Counted from the first letter of the stretch, positions 38,665-48,690 are shown. The stretch: 64,000 nt of DNA from JACVRM01 sp963817375 (GCA_963817375.1 CAWFOB010000003.1:15271-79270); one strand, 5' to 3'. The notes: generated by a model not told the origin, from the letters alone. Translations and numbers: made by a program.

Positions 38665-39503
38665 CGGCGGACTTCGGTGCTCGGCAGGCTCGTCGCGCCG
38701 TTCACAACGACGGTGCGCAGGCGCCCGGCGGCCGCGGCGACGCGGTAGGTCCCGTCCGCCTTCGTGTGGGTGACGCTGACCTTGCGCCACCCGCTGCCGT
38801 TCCAGCGCTGCTCGACGACCGGCGCGCCGACGAGCGGGTTGAAGAACGGGTCGACGACCCTGCCGAAGAGCTGCTGACGCCGGGGGTCGAAACGGATGGA
38901 GATCGTCTTCGGCGCGAGATTGCCCTGCACGCGCACGAGCGAGAGGGCCTGAAGGATCTGCCCGCGGTTCCACGTCGAGGCGAGGATCCCGTCGACGAGG
39001 TTCGTGTCCGTCGCCGGCGTCGGGGTCGTGTAGTGGACGACCGCCTGCGCGCCGATGCCGAGCGGCACGGCGAGCGAGGCCTCGAAGCGCGCCTTCGCGT
39101 CGCCGCCCGACTGCGTGATGACGGCGTAGGCGGGCAGCGTCCCGACGAGGCGCCCACTCACGTAGAGCGGGATCGAGATGTTGTACTTCTGGTCGAGCGG
39201 CCAGCCGTTCGTGTTCGCGGCGGCGGCCGTCGTGACGACGTCCGTGGTGCGGTCGCGGAAGGTCACCGCCCAGCCCATCGTGGCGGTGCCCGTCTGCGCA
39301 GCAGGCCCGGCCCACATGCCGGGGGCCTGGGCGACATAGGCGCCGGGCGACTCGATCATGAGCGCGACGTCGGGCGCGAACCCCGCCGTGGCCGGCTGGC
39401 CGGCGGCGGCGACCTGGAACGTCTGGACGTCGCCGGCCCATGCTGCGGCCGAGGCGGCGAGCGCCGCCGCCCCTCCGAGCGCCGCGAACATGACCCTGCG
39501 CAC
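38661..39503 (-). CDS. Exported hypothetical protein
   Basis: 280 residues. An N-terminal signal peptide (VRRVMFAALGGAAALAASAA, cleavage near AWAGD) leads into a beta-rich exported domain with SPGAYVAQAPGMWAGPAAQ, NISIPLYVSGRLVGTLPAYA and FRDRTTDVVTT. The C-terminus (GRVVDPFFNPLVGAPVVEQR, ADGTYRVAAAAGRLRTV) looks like a carboxypeptidase-regulatory-like beta-sandwich. No catalytic motif is evident. The start GTG 39503 is set by TACCCT (complement of 39510-39515) 6 nt away. It is divergent from ruvC and its end overlaps yebC by 4 nt. Confidence 0.75.
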   Translation of the reverse strand: MRRVMFAALGGAAALAASAAAWAGDVQTFQVAAAGQPATAGFAPDVALMIESPGAYVAQAPGMWAGPAAQTGTATMGWAVTFRDRTTDVVTTAAAANTNGWPLDQKYNISIPLYVSGRLVGTLPAYAVITQSGGDAKARFEASLAVPLGIGAQAVVHYTTPTPATDTNLVDGILASTWNRGQILQALSLVRVQGNLAPKTISIRFDPRRQQLFGRVVDPFFNPLVGAPVVEQRWNGSGWRKVSVTHTKADGTYRVAAAAGRLRTVVVNGATSLPSTEVRR

Positions 39504-39563
39504 GTGCTGAGGGTATCGCCGGGCCCTGAAGGAGTCGTCCGCCCCGCGGCCTACTGTCTCTCC

Positions 39564-40056
39564 GTGAAGGTTCTCGGCATCGACCCCGGGACGGCTGCGT
39601 GCGGGTACGGAATCGTCCAGCTCGACGGAAACCGGTTGCGCGCGCTCGTGCACGGCACGTGGAGGACACGCGCCGGCGACCACCCCGCGACCCGGCTGAA
39701 GACGATCTTCGACGGCGTCGTCGAGCTCATCGCGGAGCACGCGCCGGATGCCGTCGCGCTCGAGGAGTCGTTCGTCGGCGTCGACGCCCGCACCGCGCTC
39801 TCCGTCGGGCAGGCGCGCGGCGCCGTGCTCGTCGCGCTCGCGCCGCGCTGACGTGCCCTGCACCGAGTACGCGCCCGCGCGGGTCAAGCAGGCCGTCTGC
39901 GGCTACGGCCGCGCCGAGAAGGGGCAGGTGCAGCGCATGGTGAAGGCGATCCTCGCGCTGGAGACGCGGCCGACGCCGCACCACGCCTCGGACGCGCTGG
40001 CGGTCGCGATCTGCCACGCGCTGGCGCCGCCGCTCCTCAAGGCGGTGGCCTCGTGA
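39564..40056 (+). CDS. ruvC: Holliday junction resolvase RuvC (one frameshift)
   Basis: About 163 residues after repair. VKVLGIDPGTAACGYGIVQ has the first catalytic Asp, VALEESFVGVDARTALSVGQ the Glu, and the C-terminal VQRMVKAILALETRPTPHHASDA the final acidic cluster; together they form the metal site that nicks junctions. The frame moves by one extra C near 39842 (CTCGCG C CGCGCTGAC), joining LVALA to DVPCTEYAPARVKQ. It acts with RuvAB in recombination. The start GTG 39564 follows TACTGT (39552-39557) by 6 nt. Its stop overlaps the GTG of ruvA. Confidence 0.9.
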
Positions 40057-40617
40057 TCGCGCGGCTGCGCGGCCGGTTCGCCGGCGAGTCCGGCGACGGC
40101 CTCGTGCTCGACGTCGGCGGCGTCGGCTACCTCGTGCAGGCGACGCCGCGGGCGCGGCGGCGCGCACGCGAGGTCGACGAGGTCACGCTCGAGACGTACC
40201 TCCACGTCCGCGAGGACGCGCTCCAGCTGTACGGGTTCGCCGACGCCGACGAGCGCGAGCTCTTCGAGCAGCTGCTCAGCGTCTCCGGGATCGGGCCGAA
40301 GGTCGCGCTCGCGATCGTCTCGGGCTCGACCCCCGCCGAGCTCCGCCGCGCGATCGCGCTCGAGGACACCGCTCGCTTCGAGGCGATTCCCGGGATCGGC
40401 AAGAAGACGGCCCAGCGCGTCGTGCTCGAGCTGAAGGAGAAGGTCGGCGCCGAGGCGATCCCGTCCGCCGGCCGCGGCACCCGCGGACACGCTCGTCGCG
40501 CGCGACGCGCTCGTCGAGCTCGGCTACTCGGTCGTCGACGCCGAGCGGGCCCTCGCCGAGGTCGATCCCGACCTCCCGGCCGAGGAGCGCGTCCGGCTGG
40601 CGCTCAAGGCGGCATGA
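40053..40617 (+). CDS. ruvA: Holliday junction branch-migration protein RuvA (one frameshift)
   Basis: About 187 residues after repair. The OB-fold N-terminus (MIARLRGRFAGESGDGLVLD, VGGVGYLVQATPR), the helix-hairpin-helix pair (SVSGIGPKVALAIVSG and IPGIGKKTAQRVVLELKEK) and the C-terminal domain III (DALVELGYSVVDAERALAEV to LALKAA) are all present. The last part is reached by removing one base near 40477. RuvA tetramers hold the junction for the RuvB motor. The start GTG 40053 overlaps the ruvC stop, and the stop TGA overlaps the ruvB ATG (ATGA). Confidence 0.9.
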
Positions 40618-41640
40618 CGGAAGCGCGAGCAGTTCCTGGCGCCGGCGCTGAAGCCGGACGACGAGGAGGCTCGAGCGCTCGCTCCGCCCGCGCCGGCTCG
40701 ACGACTTCGTCGGGCAGGAGCGGGTCAAGGAGCAGCTGCGCGATCGCGCTCGACGCGGCGACGGCGCGCGGCGAGGCGCTCGACCACGTCCTGCTCGCCG
40801 GCCCGCCCGGGCTCGGCAAGACGAGCCTCGCGCACATCATCCGCGAGGAGCTCGGCGTCGGCCTCCGCACGGTCGCCGGCCCGGCGCTCGAGCGCAAGGG
40901 CGACATCGCGGCGATCCTGACCGCGCTCGAGGCGCGCGACGTCCTCTTCGTCGACGAGATCCACCGCCTGAACCGCGCGGTCGAGGAGATCCTCTACCCG
41001 GCGCTCGAGGACTTCCGGCTCGACATCGTCGTCGGCCAGGGGCCGGCGGCGCGGACGCTGACGCTCGACCTGCCGCCGTTCACGCTCGTCGGCGCGACGA
41101 CGCGCACCGGCCTGCTGACGACGCCGCTCCGCGACCGCTTCGGCATGACGTTCCGGCTCGGCTACTACGAGCCGGAGGAGCTGGCGCACGATCGTCCGCC
41201 GCTCGGCGCGCATCCTCGGCGTCGAGATCGCGGACGAGGCCGCCGACGAGATCGCGCGGCGCTCGCGCGGGACGCCGCGCATCGCGAACCGCATCCTCCG
41301 GCGCGTGCGCGACGTCGCCGAGGTGCGCCACGCAGGGCGCGATCACCACCGCGATCGCCGACGAGGCGCTCGAGCTGCTCGAGGTCGACGAGCAGGGGCT
41401 CGAGCGGATCGACCGCGAGCTGCTGCAGGCGATCGTCGACAAGTTCGAGGGCGGGCCGGTCGGCCTGTCGACGCTCGCCGTCGCGCTCGGCGAGGAGCCG
41501 GACACGATCGAGGACGTCTACGAGCCGTACCTGCTCCAGCTCGGCTTCATCCAGCGCACGCCGCGCGGGCGCGTCGTCACGGAGCTCGGGCGCGAGCACG
41601 TCGGGCGCGACCGCCGAGGTCGACGCGCAGCCTCTTCTGA
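40614..41640 (+). CDS. ruvB: Holliday junction helicase motor RuvB (multiple frameshifts)
   Basis: About 340 residues after repair. The order is intact: RPRRLDDFVGQERVKEQL, Walker A LLAGPPGLGKTSLAHII, Walker B RDVLFVDEIHRLNRAVEE, sensor 1 VGATTRTGLLTTPLRDRFGM with the Arg finger region, and the winged helix DEQGLERIDRELLQAIVDKF to YEPYLLQLGFIQRTPRGRV. Reading it needs one-base removals near 40620, 40676, 40739, 41187 and 41331, plus a further adjustment near 41608. The C-terminal end near 41640 (probable RSLF) is therefore uncertain. Six shifts in 1 kb of an essential-type gene argue for sequencing error. It forms the hexameric ATPase of branch migration. Confidence 0.88.
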
Positions 41641-41808
41641 GCCCGAGCTCTGGATCCCCGCGACAGCGGCGGGCCGTCGCTCGAGGACTTCGTCGACCGC
41701 ATCCACAGCGGTCGAGGCTTCGCGGAGAGCAGCTGGCACGGCAGGCGGTCATGACGGTCGAGCTCGCGACGGCTCTGTACCGGCGAGGTCGATCGGGCCG
41801 GAGCCCGG
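41641..41808. other. Short stretch with unresolved coding content
   Basis: Between ruvB and the next minus-strand gene, the plus strand can be read, with shifts, as a protein-like segment around SLEDFVDRIHSGRGFAESSW and VMTVELATALYR, but no start and no single frame is convincing. Given the indel density here I cannot decide whether it belongs to a small gene. Confidence 0.25.
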
Positions 41809-42417
41809 CTACGGCTTCGTCACGCCGATGGCCCGGTCGCTGCGAACGGCGCGCCGAGGCGTGATCGTCCCGGTCGGCGCGCATCTCGCGGATCCTGAGC
41901 CGCTCGAGCGCCGGCACGATCGCCGGTCGCCGCCAGAGCGGCCTGACTCGGCGCTGCTAGCGGCCGGAACTGCAGCTCGTGCCAGGACGGCACGGGCGCG
42001 AGCTCGAGCAGCGCGCGGTCGCCGTTCGGGTCGCGGTAGCCGAAGTCGGCCGTCGTCGTCGTCCCAGCGCGACCTCGAGCAGGCCCTCCTTGACGCGGTG
42101 GTCGAGCCAGGCGCCGCGGAAGACGAGCTTGCGCAGCCAGTAGACGAGCGACTCGCCGCCGACGAGCGAGATCGCGCTCCCAGTGGCGCACGAGGTACGA
42201 GCCGAGCGGGCTCGCGGCGCGTCGATGCGGCCGTCCGCGGCGAGCTCGACCAGGTCGGCCGTCTCGTCGTCGTCGAGCTCGTTGTCCGGGACAGCCCGAG
42301 CTTGACGGCCGCTGCGACGACCCGCTCCTCGAAGTCGCGCGCGGTGAAGGAGAACGCGGTAGCCGAGGAACTCGACCGACGTAGTCCTCCCCCGAGCGAG
42401 TAGTTCGTCTGCGTCAC
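41809..42417 (-). CDS. Hypothetical protein (multiple frameshifts)
   Basis: About 200 residues when read across at least six one-base shifts. The reconstructed order is VTQTNYSLGEDYVVEFLGY, FSFTARDFEERVVAAAVKLG, DNELDDDETADLVELAADGR, SPLGSYLVRHWE, LVGGESLVYWLRKLVFRGAW, LDHRVKEGLLEV, FGYRDPNGDRALLELAPVPS and a C-terminus near VRSDRAIGVTKP. No family is recognised. The start GTG 42417 has TATCCT (complement of 42425-42430) 7 nt upstream, like other leaderless genes here. The integrity of the pieces suggests a real gene damaged only in the sequence record. Confidence 0.55.
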   Translation of the reverse strand: MTQTNYSLGGGLRRSSSSATAFSFTARDFEERVVAAAVKLGLSRTTSSTTTRRPTWSSSPRTAASTRREPARLVPRAPLGARSRSSAASRSSTGCASSSSAAPGSTTASRRACSRSRWDDDDGRLRLPRPERRPRAARARARAVLARAAVPAASSAESGRSGGDRRSCRRSSGSGSARCAPTGTITPRRAVRSDRAIGVTKP

Positions 42418-42550
42418 GGTCGGGAGGATAGCCCCGCGGTCGGCGGCAGCCCCGTGACGCTTCCGGCACGGATTCGTGACGGTTCGATGCGCCGTAGCCC
42501 GGTTCGCGGGCCGGGTGCCGTCCGGCTCTCGCCGTACGGTCAGGTGTCCG

Positions 42551-44445
42551 ATGTCGTGGACGCTCCGCCCTGCGATCCGGACACTGCGCGCCGCCTGGCA
42601 GGCGAGCTCGGCGTCACGCGAGACGACCGCGCGCGTTCTCGTCCGCCGCGGGCTACGGCGACGCCGCGGCGCCGCGTGCGTTCCTCGACGGCGCGGCGCC
42701 GGCGCACGACCCGTTCCTGCTCGGCGACATGGAGGGCGCGTGCGCGGCGATCCGCGCCGCGATCGCCGCCGGCACGCGGATCTGCGTCCACGGCGACTAC
42801 GACGTCGACGGCATCTGCGCGACCGCGCTCGCCGTCATCTGTCCTGCGCGAGCTCGGCGCCGACGTCGACTGGCACCTGCCGAGCCGCTTCGAGGAGGGC
42901 TACGGCCTGTCCGGGGAGACGATCGAGCGCCTCGCGGACGAAGGGTACGGGCTCGTGCTCACCGTCGACTGCGGCATCACGGCCGTCGACGAGGTCGCCG
43001 ACGCCCGCGCGCTCGGGCTCGAGGTCGTCGTCACCGACCATCACCGGCCCGGCGACGACGCTGCCCGACTGCCCGATCGTCGCCACGCGGCCGTCCGAGT
43101 ACCCGTTCCCGGAGCTCTGCGGCACCGGCGTCGTGCTCAAGCTCGCGCCAGGCGCTGCTCGGCGCCGGACCATCCGGCGCTCGAGCGCCACCTCGACCTC
43201 GTCGCGCTCGCGACGATCGCCGACGTCGTCCCGCTCGTCGACGAGAACCGCGCGCTCGCGATCGCCGGGCCTGCAGCGCGCTCGCGCGCGACGCACGAGC
43301 CGGGCCTGCCGCGCTGATGCGCGTCGGCGCGCGTCGACCCGGCGACGGTCGACGAGGGCGCCGTCGCGTTCCGGCTCGCGCCGCGGATCAACGCCGCCGG
43401 CCGGCTCTGCCGGCCGGAGATCGCGCTCGAGCTGCTGCTCGCCGACCGACGAGGAGACCGCGAGGCCGCTCGCCGAGCGGCTCGAGGAGCTGAACCGCGA
43501 CCGGCAGATGGTCGAGGACCGGATCCTGCGCGAGGCGGTCGCCCAGGTCGAGGCCTGGCCCGAGGCCCGCCGGCGCGCCCGCGGCTACGTCGTCGCCGAC
43601 GAGGGCTGGCACGAGGGCGTGATCGGCATCGTCGCCTCGCGGCTCGTCGAGCGGTACCGCCGCCCGGTCGTGCTGATCGCCGGCACCGACGGGGACTGGA
43701 AGGGCTCCGGCCGCTCGATCTCCGCGCTTCGACCTCCACGCCGCGCTCGCCGCCTGCGCCGACCATCTCGAGCGCTTCGGCGGCCACCGCGCCGCCGCCG
43801 GCCTCTCGATCACGCGCCGAGGCGGTGCGACGCGTTCGCGGCCGCCTTCGCCGCGCATGCCGACGCTGCGCTCACGCCCGACGGATCTCGAGCCGGTCAC
43901 CGTCGTCGACGCGGTCGTGCCCGGCACGGCGCTGACGCTCGAGCTCTGCGCCGAGCTTCGCCGGCTCGCGCCGTTCGGGCTCGGCAACCCGGCCGTCACG
44001 CTGCTCGCGCCCGGCTGCGAGATCGCAGGAGCCGGCCACGGTCGGCGACGGCAAGCACCTCCGCTTCCGCGTCCGCCACGAGGGCATCCCGGCCGGCAGC
44101 GCGATCGCCTTCGGCTTCGGCGCGCAGCCCGACTCGCTGCGCCGGCCGCGCCGTTCGACGTCGTCTTCCGCCTCGAGGAGAACCACTGGAACGGCACGGT
44201 CGCGCCGCAGCTCGTCGTCCGGCGACGTCTGCGAGACCGACCCGCGCTACGACGAGCTGCGCGCCGAGCTGGCCGGCCGAGTGGCGGGCCGGGGAAGACA
44301 GCCTGGACGGCGCAGGCGCGCGAGGTCTTCGACGAGCTCGGCCTCGAGCCGGGCGGGACGGCGTCGCGGAACCTGCTCGAGTCCGAGACGCTTCGGGCGC
44401 TGCTCGCGGAAGCCGAGCCGGCGACGCTGGCAGAAGCTGGCCTGA
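42551..44445 (+). CDS. recJ: Single-stranded-DNA exonuclease RecJ (many frameshifts)
   Basis: About 620 residues after repair. The start MSWTLRP leads to CDPDTARRLAGELGV. The DHH phosphoesterase motifs follow in order: VHGDYDVDGICATALAV, VLTVDCGITAVDEV, VVVTDHHRPGDD (DHH), and the DHHA1-like SRLVERYRRPVVLIAG with SGRSI and GGHRAAAGLSI. An OB-fold comes next (PFGLGNPAVTLLAPGCEI, FRLEENHWNGTVAPQLVV) and the tail REVFDELGLEPGGTASRNLL. At least a dozen one-base shifts occur, nearly all insertions (for example near 42618, 42839, 43147, 43445 and 43727). With one more removal near 44430 the frame closes at TGA 44443-44445. RecJ degrades 5' single strands in repair. Confidence 0.85.
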
Positions 44446-44651
44446 GGCGCGGGACTTGCGCAGCGAGATGCGCCGCGCGCCGCCCCCGCGGGGCGGGCGG
44501 GCGGCGTTCCGCTCGAGCTGGATGAGCATCCGCGCGAGCTGCGCGGCCTTGCGGTGACGTCGTCTGAGGAGCATCCGCCCGGGTTCGGGATTCGGGCCGG
44601 CAGTCCTGCCGCCGGGAAGGTGAGCCAAATCCCGCCCAGTACACTTCATTG

Positions 44652-46865
44652 ATGGCCGTCGTCGAGGCCGCTGGCCGGCATCAGAATCTCCTCGACGAGC
44701 TGATCGCCGACGTCGACCGCCTACAAGGCGGACGTCGACACCGAGCTCGTCGCATCGGCGTTCGCCTTCGCAGCGGAGCACCACGAGGGACAGCAGCGGC
44801 GCTCCGGCGAGGAGTTCATCAACCACCCGTTCGGCGTCGCGAAGATCCTGCGCCGAGCTGCACCTCGACGAGCAGACGATCGCGGCGGCGCTGCTCCACG
44901 ACGTCGTCGAGGACACCGACGTCGAGATCGAGGAGATCCGGGCCGAGTTCGGCGACGACATCGCGCTGCTCGTCGAGGGCGTCACCAAGCTGACCCGGAT
45001 CCAGTTCGCGAGCCGCGAGCAGGCCGAGGCCGAGAACTACCGCAAGCTGATCGTGGCGATGGCGCAGGACCTGCGCGTGATCCTGATCAAGCTCGCCGAC
45101 CGGCTGCACAACATGCGGACGATCGAGTACCTCGGCCGCCAGAAGCAGATCCAGAAGTCGAGGGAGGCGCTCGAGATCTATGCGCCGATCGCGCACCGCC
45201 TCGGCATCCACGCGATCAAGTGGGAGCTCGAGGACCTCGCGTTCGAGACGCTGCACCCGCGCAAGTACGACGAGATCAAGGCGATGGTCAGCGAGCGGCG
45301 CGCCGACCGCGACGAGCACGTCAAGGAGGCCTCGCTGCTGCTCCAGGCCGAGCTCGACAAGGTCGACATCCCCGCCGAGATCTCCGGCCGCCCGAAGCAC
45401 TTCTACTCGATCTACGAGAAGATGGCGCAAGCGCGGGAAGGAGTTCAACGAGATCTACGACCTGACCGCGATGCGCGTCATCGTCGAGCGCGCCGACGAG
45501 GAGGGCACGCGCGACTGCTACGGCGCGCTGGGGCTGATCCACTCGCTGTGGAAGCCGATGCCCAACCGCTTCAAGGACTACATCGCGATGCCCAAGCTGA
45601 ACGGCTACCGCGCGCTGCACACGACCGTGATCGGTCCGCACGGCCGCCCGCTCGAGATCCAGATCCGCACGCTCGAGATGCACCGGACGGCCGAGTTCGG
45701 GATCGCGGCGCACTGGCTGTACAAGGCGGGCGACCCGCGCCAGAAGGCGCTCGACGAGTGGACGCGGTGGGTGCGGCAGCTGATCGACTGGGAGCAGGAC
45801 GAGCCCGACCCGCAGGAGTTCATGAAGACGGTCGCCAAGGACCTCTTCGACGAGGAGGTCTTCGTCTTCACGCCGAAGTACGAGGTCAAGCGCCTGCCCG
45901 CCGGCGCGACGCCGATCGACTTCGCCTACGCCGTGCACACGGACGTCGGCCACCGCACCGTCGGCGCGAAGGTCAACGGGCGGATCGTCCCGCTCAGCTA
46001 CCAGCTGCACTCGGGCGACCGCGTCGAGGTGCTCACCTCGAAGTCAGGCCGCGGCCCGTCTCGCGACTGGATCTCGCTGGCGGCGTCGTCGCGCGCGCGG
46101 AACAAGATCCGTCAGTGGTTCTCGCGCGAGACGCGCGAGGACACCGAGGCGCGCGGCCGCGAGTCGCTCGAGCAGGCGCTGCGCAAGCAGAACCTGCCGT
46201 ATCGCAAGCTGGCCGGCTCGGCCGTGCTCGCGCAGGTCATCCGCGAGAGCGGCTTCAAGAAGGCGGAGGACTTCTACCTGGCGCTCGGCTCCGGGAAGCT
46301 CCAGCCGTCGCAGATCGTCAACAAGCTGCTCCAGCAGCTGAAGACGCAGGAGGTCGTCGAGGAGGAGCCGGTGCCGCTGAAGGCGCCGAAGGCGAAGCGT
46401 GCGGTCGGCTCGACCAACCTCGGCATCCGCGTCGAGGGCTCCGGGGACGTCCTCGTCCGGCTCGCCAAGTGCTGCACGCCGGTGCCCGGCGACGACATCG
46501 TCGGCTACATCTCGCTCGGCAAGGGCATCACGATCCACCGCGGTGACTGCCCCAACGTCAAGGCGCTGCGGCGCAACCCGGAGCGGTTCACGCCGGTCGA
46601 GTGGGACGGGGCCTCGACGCAGAGCTTCCGCGTCCAGATCGCCGTCGACGCGTGGGACCGTCCGCGCCTGCTCGAGGACGTCGCGCGGACGTTCGCCGAG
46701 TACGGGGCGAACATCGTCGAGTACGGGGGCCACGTCGAGGATCAGCTCGCGAAGAACTGGTACACGGCAGAGATCGGCGACGTGCGCTCGCTCCGGAGCC
46801 TGCTGAACGCGCTGCGCCATCTCGAGGCCGTCTTCGACGCTAACCGCGTCACGCCGTCCTCGTAA
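44652..46865 (+). CDS. rel: Bifunctional (p)ppGpp synthetase/hydrolase, RelA/SpoT family (three frameshifts)
   Basis: About 736 residues after repair. The HD hydrolase domain has AFAAEHHEGQQRRSGEEFIN and AALLHDVVEDTDVEIEEIRA with the catalytic HD. The synthetase domain has EIYDLTAMRVIVERADEEGT and KFQ-type FKDYIAMPKLNGYRALHTTV. TGS (VFVFTPKYEVKRLPAGATPI), a zinc-finger/CC region (VRLAKCCTPVPGDDIVGYIS) and a C-terminal ACT domain follow. Single extra bases near 44722, 44853 and 45430 break the frame. It makes and degrades the stringent alarmone. The start ATG 44652 follows TACACT (44640-44645) by 6 nt. Long hairpins follow the stop. Confidence 0.94.
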
Positions 46866-47076
46866 GGGGTACCTCGAACGAGGGATCTTCGGGGCCAAGA
46901 GCGGCTTGATCAAGCCGTAGCGCCCCGTTTGGGGGATTCATCCCCCAAACGGGCTCATACCTCGAATGAGGGATAGGCAGATCGGGGCCGAGCCCCTACA
47001 AGGAGAGCAGGGGGAGGGGCAAGGCTGCGGCGCCCACCTGTCACGGGGACGACGGGTGGGCCCGCGCCGCCTTCTG
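46866..47076. terminator. Hairpin-rich region downstream of rel
   Basis: A perfect 14-bp stem at 46924-46937/46940-46953 (arms CCCGTTTGGGGGAT and ATCCCCCAAACGGG, 2-nt centre) is flanked by direct repeats of TACCTCGAA-C/T-GAGGGAT at 46868-46884 and 46958-46974, both followed by GGGGCC. No gene is visible. It probably terminates transcription from both sides, since rel and the following minus-strand gene converge. Confidence 0.7.
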
Positions 47077-47403
47077 CTACGGATCCCAGGTCTCGCCGCC
47101 GGTATCCCAGCCGACGAGTACGTAGGGGCCGACCAGCTCCGCCACTCGTGTGGCGAGCCCGGGGTCATCGTCCGAAAGGGCCAGCTCCCCCACTGATTGC
47201 CCGTCGAACTCCACCGGCACCGTGACGGCGGGCTCGCCGGCGCCGGCGGTCGGCCCGGGCACCAGGTTCCCCTCCTCGACGAAGCGGATCGCGGCGTACG
47301 CGACGCCGTGGTCGTGCAGCGCCGCCAGCACTCCGCGCAGGATGTCGTCGGCGTCGCCGCCGCGCTCCACGACCGCGGCCGCGGCCGCGTAGGGGTCGCT
47401 CAT
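47077..47403 (-). CDS. GAF-like small protein
   Basis: 108 residues (MSDPYAAAAAVVERGGDADD to VGWDTGGETWDP). The pattern ILRGVLAALHDHGVAYAAIR, NLVPGPTAGAGEPAVTVPVE, FDGQSVGELALSDDDPGLAT and RVAELVGPYVLVGW follows the strand-helix order of a minimal GAF domain of the type found next to thioesterases in actinobacteria. The ligand is unknown. The start ATG 47403 overlaps the stop of the thioesterase gene (ATGA), so the two are translationally coupled. Confidence 0.72.
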   Translation of the reverse strand: MSDPYAAAAAVVERGGDADDILRGVLAALHDHGVAYAAIRFVEEGNLVPGPTAGAGEPAVTVPVEFDGQSVGELALSDDDPGLATRVAELVGPYVLVGWDTGGETWDP

Positions 47404-47858
47404 TCCTCGAGATCCTCGCCCTCGAAGGCGCGGATCGGCTCGCGGTACGCCTCCGGGATCGGCGCCGCGCGCCGCTCGTCGAGGTCGACGAGCACGAGCG
47501 TCTGGCGCGCGGTGACCATGAGGGCGTCGTCCTCCATGCGGTACGCCGCGCCATCGAAGGTCGCGCTCGTGCGGCCGAGGCGGCTGACCCGGATGAACAC
47601 CTCGAGCAGGTCGTCGAACCGGGCCGGGGCGTAGTACTCGAGCGCCGAGGCGCGCATCACGAACTCGTGCTCGCCGTCGCCGCGGAGCCGGCCGAGGTGG
47701 CGGAGGTACTCGACGCGCGCGGTATCGAAGTAGGGCAGGTAACGGCCGTAGTAGACGATCCCCTGCGCGTCGGTGTCGGAGAAGCCGACACGGGTCAGCG
47801 CCGAGTACTTGAACGGGGGCATGCGGGTCGAGATGCGGCCGAGCTCGAGCGAGGTCAC
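47400..47858 (-). CDS. Acyl-CoA thioesterase, 4HBT family
   Basis: 152 residues. TRVGFSDTDAQGIVYYGRYL holds the catalytic Asp of the hot-dog fold (FxDTDxxGhVyyxxY), followed by FDTARVEYLRHLGRL and LEYYAPARFDDLLEVFIRVS. This is the YbgC/FadM-like group that hydrolyses acyl-CoA thioesters; chain preference is unknown. The start GTG 47858 lies 8 nt from TAGGAT (complement of 47867-47872); a Met at residue 13 is an alternative. It overlaps the GAF-like gene by 4 nt and is divergent from clpS. Confidence 0.87.
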   Translation of the reverse strand: MTSLELGRISTRMPPFKYSALTRVGFSDTDAQGIVYYGRYLPYFDTARVEYLRHLGRLRGDGEHEFVMRASALEYYAPARFDDLLEVFIRVSRLGRTSATFDGAAYRMEDDALMVTARQTLVLVDLDERRAAPIPEAYREPIRAFEGEDLEE

Positions 47859-47899
47859 GGCTCTCGATCCTATGGGGTCTTTGAATGCACAATGGCCGG

Positions 47900-48199
47900 G
47901 TGAGCTCGCAGACGATCCAGGCTCCGCTCCGCACCGAGGAGCCGGACCAGTGGGAGTCGCCCGTCGAGGACCGCCCGTGGGTGGTCATCGTCTGGAACGA
48001 CCCCGTCAACCTGATGACCTACGTGACCTTCGTCTTTCAGAAGCTGTTCGGCTACGCGAAGCCGAAGGCCGAGAAGCTCATGTGGCAGGTGCACGCGGAG
48101 GGCAAGGCGGCCGTCTCGACCGGGACGCAGGAGAAGGCCGAGGCCGACGTCGCCCGCCTGCATGCGCACGGGCTCTGGGCGACGATGCAGCAGGACTAG
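47900..48199 (+). CDS. clpS: ATP-dependent Clp protease adaptor ClpS
   Basis: 99 residues. The N-terminal extension is followed by the ClpS core: PWVVIVWNDPVNLMTYVTFV with the N-degron pocket Asn-Asp-x-x-N/V-T region, FQKLFGYAKPKAEKLMWQVH, and AEGKAAVSTGTQEKAEADVA. ClpS delivers N-end-rule substrates to ClpA/ClpC. The start GTG 47900 (VSSQTIQAP) is preferred over GTG/ATG at 47885 because CACAAT (47888-47893) sits 6 nt before it. The DUF2017 gene follows after 3 nt, a conserved actinobacterial pair. Confidence 0.93.
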   Translation: MSSQTIQAPLRTEEPDQWESPVEDRPWVVIVWNDPVNLMTYVTFVFQKLFGYAKPKAEKLMWQVHAEGKAAVSTGTQEKAEADVARLHAHGLWATMQQD

Positions 48200-48202
48200 A
48201 CG

Positions 48203-48673
48203 TTGCTGTTCCGCCGGCCTTTCAAGCCGTTGGAGGGGGGCGGCTACCGCGTGAAGCTAGGCGCGCCCGAGCGCGAGGCCGTGCGCGATCTCTGCGCCGA
48301 GCTGCGCGCGCTCGTGGTCGCGAGCGACCCCGCCGCCGGGCGGCTCTTCCCGCCGGCGTATCGCGACGACGAGGAGGCGAGCGCCGCGTTCGCCGAGCTC
48401 GTCCGCGGCGACCTGGAGGCGCAGCGGCTCGCCGCCTTCGACACCGTCGAGGCAACGCTCGACTCGGACCGCCTCGACGAGGAGCAGGCGGCCGCCTGGT
48501 GCGGCGCGCTGAACGACGCGCGGCTCGTCCTGGGCGAGCGGCTCGGCGTCACCGAGGAGCTGTACGAGAACGGCATCCCGCGCGACGACCCGCGGGCACG
48601 CGAGCTCGCGTTCTACGCGTGGCTGACGTGGCTCCAGGGCGAGCTCGTCGAGGCGCTCTCGTCGCGCTTATAG
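48203..48673 (+). CDS. DUF2017-family protein
   Basis: 156 residues (MLFRRPFKPLEGGGYRVKLG). The family features are EREAVRDLCAELRALV, RLFPPAYRDDEEASAAFAEL, RGDLEAQRLAAFDTVEATLD and AAAWCGALNDARLVLGERLG, all helical and acidic. DUF2017 genes follow clpS in most actinobacteria, so a role in Clp proteolysis has been presumed but is not shown. The start is TTG 48203, 3 nt after the clpS stop. Inverted family-B repeats lie beyond its stop. Confidence 0.88.
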   Translation: MLFRRPFKPLEGGGYRVKLGAPEREAVRDLCAELRALVVASDPAAGRLFPPAYRDDEEASAAFAELVRGDLEAQRLAAFDTVEATLDSDRLDEEQAAAWCGALNDARLVLGERLGVTEELYENGIPRDDPRARELAFYAWLTWLQGELVEALSSRL

Positions 48674-48690
48674 GGCCGCCCCTCCCAGCC

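Noticed and set aside
39564..44445. True pseudogenes for ruvC, ruvA, ruvB and recJ
   Set aside because: All catalytic motifs and codon-position bias persist through every shift; decay of four repair genes at once with no stop or large deletion is implausible compared with sequencing error.
44446..44572. Small minus-strand peptide gene starting near 44572 (MLLRRRHRKAAQLARML)
   Set aside because: No -10 or ribosome site and no stop in a consistent frame within this error-prone tract.
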